Assembly: GCA_037953625.1 (NCBI GenBank)
Contig: CM075656.1
Coordinates: 69,459,001-69,523,000 of the forward strand
Reading direction: 5' to 3'
Length of the DNA: 64,000 nucleotides
Source: Crotalaria pallida
Lineage: Eukaryota; Streptophyta; Magnoliopsida; Fabales; Fabaceae
Position numbers and translations under genes: made by a program. The notes beneath the pieces were generated by a model that did no database searches, was not told the origin of the DNA, and saw nothing but the letters and a program-made list of their open reading frames with translations. Each line of letters starts with the position of its first letter. Within the stretch, counting starts at the first letter, position 1. Positions 11,291 through 22,200 of this stretch are shown in pieces.

Positions 11291-12230
11291 GGGTCTGTTT
11301 GGCAAAACTAACTTATAGTTGTGAGCTTGTAGCTGATAGCTGTGAGCTTATAGCTGATAGCTGATAGCTGTGGGATTATAGCTGTGAGGTTACAGCTGTA
11401 TAACTAGTTTATTGAACTAGAACTGTTTGACAAAACTAGCTGTACAACTAATTTAAACATGTTAAATGACTGAAAAGTACAAAACATGTAGAATAATAAT
11501 TAATATTGACATTCATGTTTCAATGACAATAATACTACACTAGTAGCTTATAGAGAAAGACATATACTTCATTCATATAGATATAAATGATAAAAAAATT
11601 ATAACATTCATAATAATTATTACTAAGTACTACTGCACTTTAAACATTTTTATTATTTTTATAAAAATGTCACAATATCTTTATTAACAATGACACGAAA
11701 GAATGACAAAACTTTTAGCCTATTGATTGGACACACCGCCATCACAAAATCACACAAATCCAATCTGAACCAAATTCACAAAAAAAAAGAGGATAACAAA
11801 AAAGTGAAAGAGAAATTTGATGATCAATGTTGAAATAAATATCACATACCTTTATGTCTCCTGAATCAATAGTTAAATATAGGATTTCTTTATGAGTGGT
11901 TTTGATGTGGTGCGTACAGATATTCAATATATAGAAGAATTCTAGGTTTTTGGGTTCGAGGGAAAAAAGTAAAAAATTTGGGGTAATATTAATTTGGGCC
12001 AAAATAAATAATAATATAATTTAATAAAAAAGGGTAAAATTGAGATATGATTTATTGAAAGCTCTTATTTTTTTCTCAAAGCTAGCTTTCTAAAAGCTAT
12101 AAGCTTCCTTTTTGAAAGCTATAAGCTTCTTTTATTTTTTGTTTACCAGACAATTCTAGTAGCTTATTAACCAAATCAATAAGTTAAAAGCTACTGGATA
12201 AACTATAAGCTTGTCATACCAAACACACTC
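11291..12230. mobile_element. hAT-like non-autonomous element
   Basis: The left end GGGTCTGTTTGGCAAAACTA and the right end, complement GAGTGTGTTTGGTATGACAA, are imperfect inverted repeats. Both are followed by runs of 'agctTATAGC' motifs, a combination frequent in plant hAT MITEs. No target duplication could be confirmed. The open frame on the minus strand at 11742-12002 has no recognisable domain. Confidence 0.5.
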
Positions 12231-12339
12231 GTTGCAAATTATAAACGGCATGAAGAATCGAACCTTCAATTTGGAATTTCGAGTTTTTTAACATAATGAC
12301 CAATCTATTTGAGTAAAGATTTTATATTTATTTTTCAAT

Positions 12340-13430
12340 AAAACTTATTTTATTTTTAACTAGTTTAGATAAACCGTGCAATACACGAGAATGAACAAAT
12401 ACATTAGATCACATCCCATCTTATATAATAAATATTTCAAACAAAAAAATTCAATAGACAATTTGAACAAAATTACATAATTTAATTTAGCAAACTAATT
12501 TTTAAAATAATAAATTAATTTCATATTTTCTTCGTATTTGAAATTTGAAACTTGAAATAAATATTAATATAAATCAAGGATATATAATGGATTTCTTCCT
12601 TATCACAAAAATTTGTTTTAGTTTCGGTTTAAATAAAAAATTGAACTAATCCATATTTTTTTAAGAACTAATTCATATTCATGTCCATATAATTTATTGA
12701 TATAATTTGTTGTTGTCTAACAAATTATGATTCAACATTATGTGGGAGTATCACCTAAATCGTTGTTGTCTAGAAGATTTATATTGGTGGTTTTATTATG
12801 ATTTATTTGCTTACATATCCCCTTCAATTATTTGGTAGTTTTAAACATTTATTTTCTTCTTTAAAAAAACATTTGTTTTAAACTTTTTTTTTTGGAACAT
12901 TTAATAATTATCCATCAATTTGTTGAAAAAGAAAAATGATTTCATCAATTTAAACTTTTTGAATTCAACTTTTAATGATTATTATCCATCAATTTGTTGA
13001 GAAATTTTTGTGGTTATTATCCATAGGATCAAGAAGACAAAAAAAAATTGATTATATATATTAGACCTTTTTGTAATTATCCATGCAATTAAGAAAATAA
13101 AATTGCTAAAGGGACACAATCACTTCATAGGTTGGAGGTATCCTCTTTTTATGATATATAATTTTTTTTAACCATATTCAAACTTGAAATTCTATTGTTG
13201 AACTTTAATTTTTATCATAATTTATTTGCGTGCATATCTCTTTCAATTATTTGGTAATTTTAAACATTTATTATTTTCATTAAAAAAACTTTTATTTTTA
13301 ACATTCAATAATTATCTATCAATCTGTTGAGAAAAAAAATATACTATCCTATCCAAAATTGAATTGAATTGCTATTTTTTTTTAATTTCAAATCATCCTA
13401 TCTATCCAAAATGGAATAAAAGGAGGTAAA
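12340..13430 (-). mobile_element. Helitron-like 3' end and associated repeats
   Basis: Read on the minus strand, CGTGTATTGCACGG forms a weak hairpin and is followed after a few bases by CTAG then T (12363-12359), the usual Helitron 3' layout. Inside, a unit of about 135 bp occurs twice in direct orientation (about 12789-12935 and 13195-13333; landmark TTTCAATTATTTGGTA). Sequence at 12480-12740 is also repeated at 18475-18690. The 5' TC end was not located, so the left-right extent is approximate. Confidence 0.4.
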
Positions 13431-13650
13431 AAAATTAAAATTTTATCACCATGCAGTTTGTTAACTAAATGTTTAAAAGAGGTAGGAATTATATAATAGA
13501 TAAATTAGAAACCAGCAGAGATTAAGAAATATTGCAATGAACAAAACAAAAAATAAAATATAAAGCATTAATATGTAAAAAATGAATCCAGATTATTCAT
13601 CTTCCTCCTAAACCATGGTCCAAATAGAACAAAAGAAATAAATAAAACAA

Positions 13651-14067
13651 GGGAGTTATTTTCATGCAATCCAAAATTGGATGGTTGCTATGCAACCTTT
13701 TCTTAAATCTAGTTAAAATTAGGTTTTTGCAATTTAGTCCAACATAAAAAGTAAATTAAAAATTTAGTCCTTTGTACCTATAGACAAATTATAACTTTTA
13801 ATTTAAAAAAAAATTAAAAGTAGTTAAAATTAGTCACTTGTATAAAAAGGCTTAATGCAAGTGACTAAATTTAAAATTAAAAGTTATAATTTGTTTATAG
13901 GTACAAAGGACTAAATTTTTAATTTACTTTTTATGTTGGACTAAATTGCAAAAAACTAATTTTAACTACTTCAAATAATGACATGGCATAGGTGTCAACT
14001 TCTTATTGGTTTAAGAAAAGGTTGCATAGCAATCATCCAATTTTGGATTGCATGATAGAAATACCCA
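13651..14067. mobile_element. Fold-back MITE with nearly full-length arms
   Basis: Two arms of roughly 190 bp face each other with only a short spacer. CATGCAATCCAAAATTGGAT at the left mirrors ATCCAATTTTGGATTGCATG at the right, and inner blocks such as AATTTAGTCCTTTGTACCTA are mirrored too. Transcription through it would give a long hairpin. Non-coding. Confidence 0.7.
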
Positions 14068-14099
14068 TAAAACAATACCTACCAAATAAATTTCTTTTA

Positions 14100-14840
14100 T
14101 AGCTAGTGAACATTTTATCTTTGATATTGGAATGTGAAATCGAGAGAATGAAAATGTTGAGAATAGAAACATAAAAAATCATCGAATGATCATTTGATTA
14201 AACTTTAAGTTGTAAACTATTATCTATAATTAGCTTGAAATGCTGAATTTTTTTTTAATCAAATTTAAAATTTGAATTTGAATTAGTTGTTTCTTATCTT
14301 GTTATTCAATTTTGAATTTGCACATAAGTAGATATTCTTTTGTTTCTTATCTTGTTAGCCTACATTTGAATTTGTCTGGTATTATCATATAAGTTGTTAG
14401 TTATTTTTTGTGTGGTATTATTTTTTTTACGATGCAGTATTATTTATGATGAAATCTCTATATCTCTATATTGTTGCACATAATCTGTCATATCATAATC
14501 GATTTCTTTTTAAATTTCTGTTTTTTCTTCACCAGAATCAAATTTAATGCAAAATAAAATATTAAAAAGGAATTTGGACGTTAGAGAAATAGGAAAAAAA
14601 TGAAAAATCGTGTAAATAAAATTAGAGAAGTAGGAAGATAAAAAATATCATAAATATCTTCACGATCCCTCAAATTCTAAAATTGAGATCAATATTTAAA
14701 AAACAAAATATTGCTGTAACTTTATATATAGACGTTAGTGCCTTGGTTATAAGTAGTCATGTAAGACTAATTTGACACACAAAATAATGGAGAGAACACT
14801 AAGAAAAATATGGTAGTACTATCCATTCTTACAATTTGAA

Positions 14841-14887
<47 letters not shown>

Positions 14888-15529
14888 AAAGGAAATGTGG
14901 AAAAAATAATAATATATATAACATCTTCATCAAGCACATTTGACCATTCCAGGCTGAAGGTTGATCTCCAAAGTATTTGATCATGATGGGCTGACCTTTT
15001 TTTTTTTTTAAATTTTTGGATTACAAATTTAATCTACTATACTTATATAAAAACATCCATTTTCGAGGCACCACGTTTGTTCGCTTAAGCAATACTCACA
15101 CCAGAGCATTTGTAGGTAGATAATATCATCTTTAATCAAAATTATAATTTAAAATAAATAAATTATCTGTTCAAAATTAATATTTAAATTTAAATAAATT
15201 ATTTATATGTGGAATATGTTGAATCATTATCCTCATTTTGTTAAAAAAAATCATTATCCTCAAAAAGATCGATAAACACAAAGAGATGATACTTGAGCAT
15301 TATCTGTATGTGAAATCATTATCCTCAGTTTGTTGAAAAAAGAAGTAATCATTATCCTAAAAAAAAATTAAAAAAAAATCACTATATATAACATGATCTC
15401 ACCTTCATTCTTTACCTTTGTTTCACCTTCATATCTCTCTACTTCCAAGAATTATCTAATTTTATTATTTCTTATTTTATGTTCCTCAAAATTGACTCTT
15501 GGGGGGCTTAGCATCGGCTAATGAGACAG
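14100..15529. other. AT-rich non-genic stretch
   Basis: Apart from the AAT microsatellite I see no gene, RNA or element ends here; homopolymer and dinucleotide runs dominate. Confidence 0.4.
14846..14876. repeat. (AAT)n microsatellite
   Basis: About ten AAT units followed by a poly-A run, in AT-rich non-genic sequence. Confidence 0.9.
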
Positions 15530-15666
15530 AAATAGATTCTCTAACATAATGTTAGAGAAACATAGATACAAACCCACTAAAATCCAAAATAAGAAATCTT
15601 GGGTTTATTTTGGATTTTAGTGGCTTTTACACTAATGTTTCTCTATCATTACGTTAGAGGATCCAA
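15530..15666. repeat. Short inverted-repeat MITE
   Basis: CTCTAACATAATGTTAGAGA at the left is mirrored by CTATCATTACGTTAGAG at the right. An inner pair, CACTAAAATCCAAAATAAG and TTATTTTGGATTTTAGTGG, extends the stem. Non-coding. Confidence 0.6.
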
Positions 15667-18063
15667 ATCCGAATGAGACACGAATAGCTCTGCCATTCAA
15701 ATCCTGCGACCAATACCAAGTAATAGATTCTGTCAATTAAAAATGTAACATAGGCCGATGAGAAAGTTCATAAAATTCTGTGCAGCTTAAGCAAGAAATA
15801 AGTTTTTTACGAAACAGTTTCATAGATGAAGATATTCCACACATCATTTGTTATCAGACATGTATACATGAAATTTTTCGAAAGCCAATTTAAACATCAC
15901 ATAAACAAAGTTAAGCTGAAAACAAATTTGCATGAGCAAACACTGGTAAGGATTAACCCTGGCAAATGGAGATCAGAACTCAACAACTCAACTTATTTAT
16001 AATTAAGATACAACATGTAACACATCAGGAACTGTGGCATTTTTACAACAGATCCCAACAACTTTCTGGTGGACTCTACATTTTCGGTAGACTTCTTGTG
16101 TTGGAAACTTGGAATAATATTCTTTTGCTTATAAAAAAAAATAGTACAAATGCTATGCATTATATCAATCAAAGTTAGAATGGCTTGATTTAACATTTTT
16201 GCACATACAATTTCACAATCCAAATTCATTAAACTGTAATTTGCGTTTAGCAAAAGGATACTTCCATTGTCTGTATGCAGCCAAATATGTCGATTTACAC
16301 ATACCAAAATATCCAAAATATCATGAATATACTTAATTAAAAATTATGTTCGTATACCTCTACTTAGGTATGCAAATCTTTAAAAAGATAAAGACAACAT
16401 CATTTACAGTTAAAAAAGATAAAGACTACTACATCATTTACAGACCCCCAAGAAAGCAAACCACAGATTTATACATCCTTTTAGCACACGAGAAATAACA
16501 CGATAATGATAACATAAGGCAAGAAACTAGATGAACAACAACAATATTAAAAAAACCAACATTATCTAAATGTATATTAAAAGATAACAACAACATTAAA
16601 AAAAACAAGATACAAACTAGAGATCCAAAGATAAAAACAACTAAATTCAATCTAAATATCTTCCTACTTTTTCTGTAATCACTTTATCTAAATGTATTAT
16701 CGAAATAAATTTATTTGTTTTTTATCACAATAATTATGAAAAAATAATAATTAATATAAAAAGTGTTATATTAAAAAACTGAGGGATTAATCTATAAAAA
16801 AAACTTAGGGATTATTTGGTTATGATATTCGGGAATAAAAAATTTTGATGCTATCCAAAAATTACAAAAAGGAGATAGATTCAATACTTATAAAACATAT
16901 AAGAAGAAAAAGAATTTGTATAGGTTGCAATATCGAAATTGAGAGTATTCCAATATTTTTTTAAAAAGTAAAACAAATTAAATACTAATAAAGTATAGAT
17001 TTTTTCAAACATTGCAAATAATATGGATATATGATTAAATATAATGATTATCATTTTGTAAAAAGTTTGCAATGAATAAATACTTTAATTGTTATAATCT
17101 CTAAAAAAAAAATTGTAACAGATGAAAAACAAAGTTACATACATTTCAAAAATTGAAAAAAAAAATAATTCAAGATGATTAGAACAATTAGGATAAAGAT
17201 TTTTTAGGATCAAATCTTATGATTAATTTGAGAAAAGATAAACGATGAAAAATATCAAAATATTTAAATATGAATAATAATAATAAATGTGATAATCATA
17301 TTAAAGAGATGATAATTTATATTCAAAAAATACTAAATTATCATGTCCCATGAAATAGGAAATATTTTGATTTATCCTTAAATATACTCATAATACCATC
17401 AAATAAAAAATATTAAAAAAAAGTTTAATTTTGATTCCACTCCAATTAATCATAATATCATAATAAACGTAATAATGATATATAAAAAGTGTTACTTCAT
17501 CGATCAACTAGATAAGAAATACATTAATTTAATACTCATCTATACATAAACAAATATAATATTAAAAATATAAAAAAAAGAGCAGTCATTATATTCCTTA
17601 TAAAATGCAATGTGTTAATTAATCAAGACAGTCAAGAATAACAAGTTCAATGTCGTCTTCATGTCCCATGAAATGCGGAATATTCTAATTTATCCTTAAA
17701 TTTACTTATAATACCACCAAACAAAAAAGATGAAAATATTTAAATATGATTTACTTTTGATTCTTTAAAATAAAGTTGATAATCATATAAAAATGTTAAT
17801 TTATCTATCAAATAAATAAGGAAGATATCAGATAAAAAATGTTACTTTTTATTTATACTAGAAAGTACAATATTTCTCAACAAACTCATTTAAATTAATT
17901 TTTTTAAGTGCATTTAAATTAATTTTTTTAAGTGTAGTGTTTGATTTAAGTATCTGCCTTTTTGTATAATTTTTTTTATTGTCGTGTAATAATAATCTTT
18001 ACTTTAAAATAAAAACAATCTTTACTTTAAAAAATTTAATATAAAAAATTAAATTAACAATAA
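15667..18063. other. AT-rich region, likely Helitron body, no gene
   Basis: No recognisable protein or RNA. Short open frames at 15966-16316 and 16438-17072 are low-complexity. A block of about 70 bp occurs twice in direct orientation (about 17342-17410 and 17660-17730; landmark CATGTCCCATGAAAT, then TTTATCCTTAAAT). Because a Helitron-like terminus follows at 18064-18092, part of this stretch may be a non-autonomous Helitron. Confidence 0.4.
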
Positions 18064-18092
18064 CCCGTGCATTGCACGGGGTGAGAGCTAGT
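18064..18092 (+). mobile_element. Helitron-like 3' terminus
   Basis: CCCGTGC-ATT-GCACGGG makes a perfect 7-bp hairpin (18064-18080). It is followed after seven bases by CTAG (18088-18091) and T, matching the plant Helitron 3' end (hairpin, then CTRR, inserted before T). The matching 5' TC end is not identified. Confidence 0.6.
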
Positions 18093-18110
18093 TACTAATA
18101 TGATTAATTG

Positions 18111-18273
18111 AATTCGGAGTTGAGAGAGATCCTGGGTTCGAATCCCACCGATGTGAGAACGATGTTGGTGAGTAATCTGTAAGTATCTCTGTAAGTGCTC
18201 TTTGAGTCCGGAGGCCTGCCCTAACCCTAGTGAGCCCCATAGCCCAACTCACCTAAACCTTTTACCATAAAAA
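18111..18273 (+). mobile_element. tRNA-derived SINE-like element
   Basis: A B-box-like GGGTTCGAATCCC lies near its 5' end. It is followed by a non-tRNA body containing GAGTCCGGAGGCCTGCCC and ends in a short A-rich tail. Only a weak TAATTG flank repeat is seen. Confidence 0.5.
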
Positions 18274-18474
18274 ATAATTGTAAGTTAGTTTCTATTATTT
18301 ATAATTGATTTGAAATTGTAGATTTTTTTTTTAAAATTCAAAATATCATATCTATCCAAAACAGAATCAAATTGTTGATTTTTTTTTTTAAAAAAAATTC
18401 AAAAGATCCTATCAAATTTTGAATTAAGTAGATGTCTTCTGTTGTAAAACAAATACCTTAATTACAAGAAGCAT

Positions 18475-18690
18475 TGAATTAACAAACTAATTTTGAAAAT
18501 AACAAACTAATTTCATATTTTCCTCGGATTTGAAATTTTAAATAAATATTAATATATAGCAATGATATTTAATAAATTTCTTCTTTATGACAAAAAATTG
18601 TTTTAGTTTCGGTTAAAAAAAATTGAAATAATCCATACCCATATCCATATAATTTACTATTGCCTAACATATTATGATTCAACATTATCC
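18475..18690. repeat. Second copy of the 12480-12740 repeat
   Basis: AACAAACTAATTTTGAAAAT, TTTCATATTTTC, then TTGTTTTAGTTTCGGTT and TATGATTCAACATTAT appear in the same order and orientation as in 12480-12740. It is a dispersed AT-rich repeat about 6 kb from its partner. Confidence 0.55.
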
Positions 18691-19282
18691 AACAACTTAT
18701 TCTTTTTTCTAATTATTAATTTTAAAAAATAATTAGAAAAAGTGTTTTTTTTGTTAAAAAAAATCTCAATAGAGTTAAATTGATGTGATGGAATCTTAGC
18801 TACAGGAAACACCATATTTGTCTCATATTTGAAATTTTGATTTTTAAACAAACAAATATTTGAGAATTTATATGGTGAATTTTTCTTGCTTTTTTAAAAT
18901 AAAAAATTGGGAAATTATGTGAAAGCTCCATCCCATCAATTATTGTATTGAATGTTTCCTTTTTTATAATATATAATTGATTGATTTTATTATCCTTAAC
19001 CTTAAAGAGATTAATCGTTAAGAAAAATAAAAGAATAAAATAGAATGGAAAGAAATTAACTCGAACTCTTTAAACTTTTAATAAGATCTATCCGCACGTA
19101 GTAGATTTTAAGATATACTACTACTCCCGAATATATACATTTCTGAATCTTGCTGCTTTTCTCATACACTCCCTTGGCGCGTGCAGAGTGCGTGTGGAAA
19201 AGGAAAAGAAACACACTCAAGCCCAGTTGAATAAAAGAAGAAGAAGAAAGCCGCAGGCAGCAGCGAGTGTTGTTGCGTTGGT

Positions 19283-22200
19283 ATGGCGATAGAGAGCATG
19301 GAGCTGAAGGAGATTCAAAAACTCCAAGGCCACACCGATAGGGTTTGGAGCATTGATTGGAACCCTGCTACCGGCCACTCCGGTATCCCTCTCCTCTTCG
19401 CTTCTTCTAGCGGCGACAAAACCGTCCGCGTCTGGGAACAAACCAACCTCTCCTCCAACCTCTTCACCTGCAAGGCAACTCACCCCTTACCCTAACCTAA
19501 CCTAACCTAACCTAACCTCTTCCTTTGCTATTAATTATTATTATTATTATTATTGTATTAATTTCGTTAATTATTGATTATTAATTATGATTATGAAATT
19601 TAGGCGGTTTTGGATGAAACGCACACTCGAACCGTTCGATCTTGCGCTTGGTCGCCGTCCGGGAAGCTGTTAGCAACCGCCAGTTTCGATGCTACAACTG
19701 CTATTTGGGAGAATGTTGGTGGTGATTTTGAATGTGTCTCTACTCTTGAGGTAGACTATTATTGTATTTAATTTCATTTGGATGATGATGATGATGATGT
19801 GTGTTTGATGATTCAACTTTGGAGTGGTTAAGGTCATTAATATGTTGTGGAATGCATCTGAAACTTTTACTTGTAACATGATCGTAAGGGGAAAAAACTG
19901 ATTTCGACATTAGTGGCTTTTGATTAGGTGAAATATGTAATTTCAGCTTATTTTGAAATTTCAGTTTTATTTTTTCAAGTTAAATCAAATAAACATGTCA
20001 GGAACGATTTTTTATATAGTATTTATTTATCGAAAGGATCACTTATTTTTATGCGTGTGTGAAAAAGCTTAAACGAAGGGTCCTTATTTTCTTATTTGGG
20101 AGTTTATGTGTGTGCTATTTGATAATCATGGTGTGACTTGACTTTGAATGGACAGGGTCATGAGAATGAAGTGAAGAGTGTGAGTTGGAATGCGTCTGGA
20201 AATCTGCTTGCAACGTGTAGTAGAGATAAATCTGTGTGGATATGGGAAGTGCAGCAAGGGAACGAGGTTGAGTGTGTGTCTGTGCTGCAAGGACATACCC
20301 AGGATGTTAAAATGGTGAAGTGGCACCCGACAATGGATGTATTGTTTTCGTGTAGCTATGACAATACCATTAAGGTAATGGAATTGCTAAAAGGAAATTT
20401 CTTGTTTGTTGGTTTGTTTGTGTGAGCGAACGAGCAAGCGAAACTTTAACGTGAATCCAATGATAATGTATTTACCTTTTGGCAGTCACAACTTTTTTTG
20501 GGAAAATATTTCTTCGTATGAGATAGCATAGCACTCTCTAATATGGTGATTTGGCAGTGTGATGGTGTTTTAATGCAATCTAATTTTCTTCCAGGTTTGG
20601 GCAGACGAAGATGAAAGCGATGATTGGCAGTGTGTTCAAACACTGGGAGAACCCAATAAGTACTTTTCTTTACCTCTCTCGTTGCCTCCAATTTTATGGC
20701 ATCTCTGTTTTATTCTCTCTTAGACATGATTATTTTATCTATATCGGTAATGATGAATCGAAAATGTTTTTGTGAATATCCTCTCATGTGCTTTTTCACA
20801 CCATGTTCGCAGGGTTTGACGATACTTTTGTCGTGTATAGCATAAACCTTTATTTTTAATATCGAAATGCATTTCGAATATATCTTTTACACTATTTTAT
20901 GTATGATAGCCAATTTTTTAAAGCGAATATGAATGTTGATTTGTTCACGTGTAACTGTGTTGTTTGTCAGCGGTCATACTTCTACTGTTTGGGCCCTCTC
21001 CTTTAATGCCCGTGGAGACAAAATGGTTACCTGTAGGTATGTGATTTTTTTTCCTTGTTCATGCTTGGAAATATTTTGGCATTTTCTTTAACTTTTGGCA
21101 TTCTGACTCCAACCCCTTAATGCAGTGATGATCTTACCGTGAAGGTATGGGAAACAGAAAACATAGATATTCAATCTGGTGGTGGATTTGCACCTTGGTA
21201 AGTAACATGGAAATCTGTGTTTCCTCCCTCTGGGATGGAATACTTGAATATGTATTTGACACGTCAGATATTTGAGGTTTCAGATATTTAAAAGGAACAT
21301 TTGTGCACGTCTACATCTTATTGCTTTATATTCCAAACTTGTAAGCTATGATGAATAGTAACCTTGTAATACAACAGGTGGAAATATTGTGCATGTGTCA
21401 GAATGCATGAGGGATAGCAAATGGGGAAGGTAAAACCATTCTCGATTTCTCCTCAGCTTTCGATCTAACAATAGCCAATACTTGTTTTATAAAGCGGGAG
21501 GAACACCTTATCACGTATAGGAGTGGGTCAGTGCGCTCTCAAATTGATTTCTTCCTTATGAGGAAACCAGACAGAAAACTTTGCGTGGATTGCAAAGTTA
21601 TACCTGGAGAGAGCTTGACTACCCAACACCGAGTCTTGGTTATGGATGTAAGGGTTAAGAGAAGGATGGAAAGAAAAATCCAAGAAAAGGTTCCAAGAAT
21701 CAGGTGGTGGAAATTGAAGGGGGAAAAACGATTCCAACAAAGGGTCTTAGAGGAAGGAAGTTGGAATGGAGAAGGAAGCGCAAATGAAATGTGGGAGGAT
21801 ATGGCCAAAGGGATTATGAAGATTGCAAAGGAGACACTCGGTGAATCAAGAGGTTATGGACCAAAGGGCAGGGAATCATGGCGGTGGGATGCAAGGGTGC
21901 AAGATAAGGTAAAGGAGAAAAAGGAATGCTTCAAAACTTGGTCCTTGAATAGAAATGCAGAGAGTTGGGATAAATATAAAGCAGCTAGGCAGGAGACCAA
22001 GAAAGCGGTGAGCGAAGCAAGAGGTAGAGCGTTTGATGGGCTATACCAATCTCTAGGCACTAAGGAAGGGGAAATAAGTATTTATAGGATTGCTAAACTT
22101 AGGGAAAGGAGGATGAGAGACCTAGATCAAGTGAGGTGCATTAAGGATGGAGATGGCAAAGTCTTGGTCGCAGATTTGGATGTAATAGAAAGATGGAAGA

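Noticed and set aside
18111..18273. True tRNA gene
   Set aside because: Only a B-box-like GGTTCGAATCC is present; no cloverleaf with acceptor stem could be drawn. The same holds for the pol III boxes at 30680, 34290 and 53610, which belong to SINEs.
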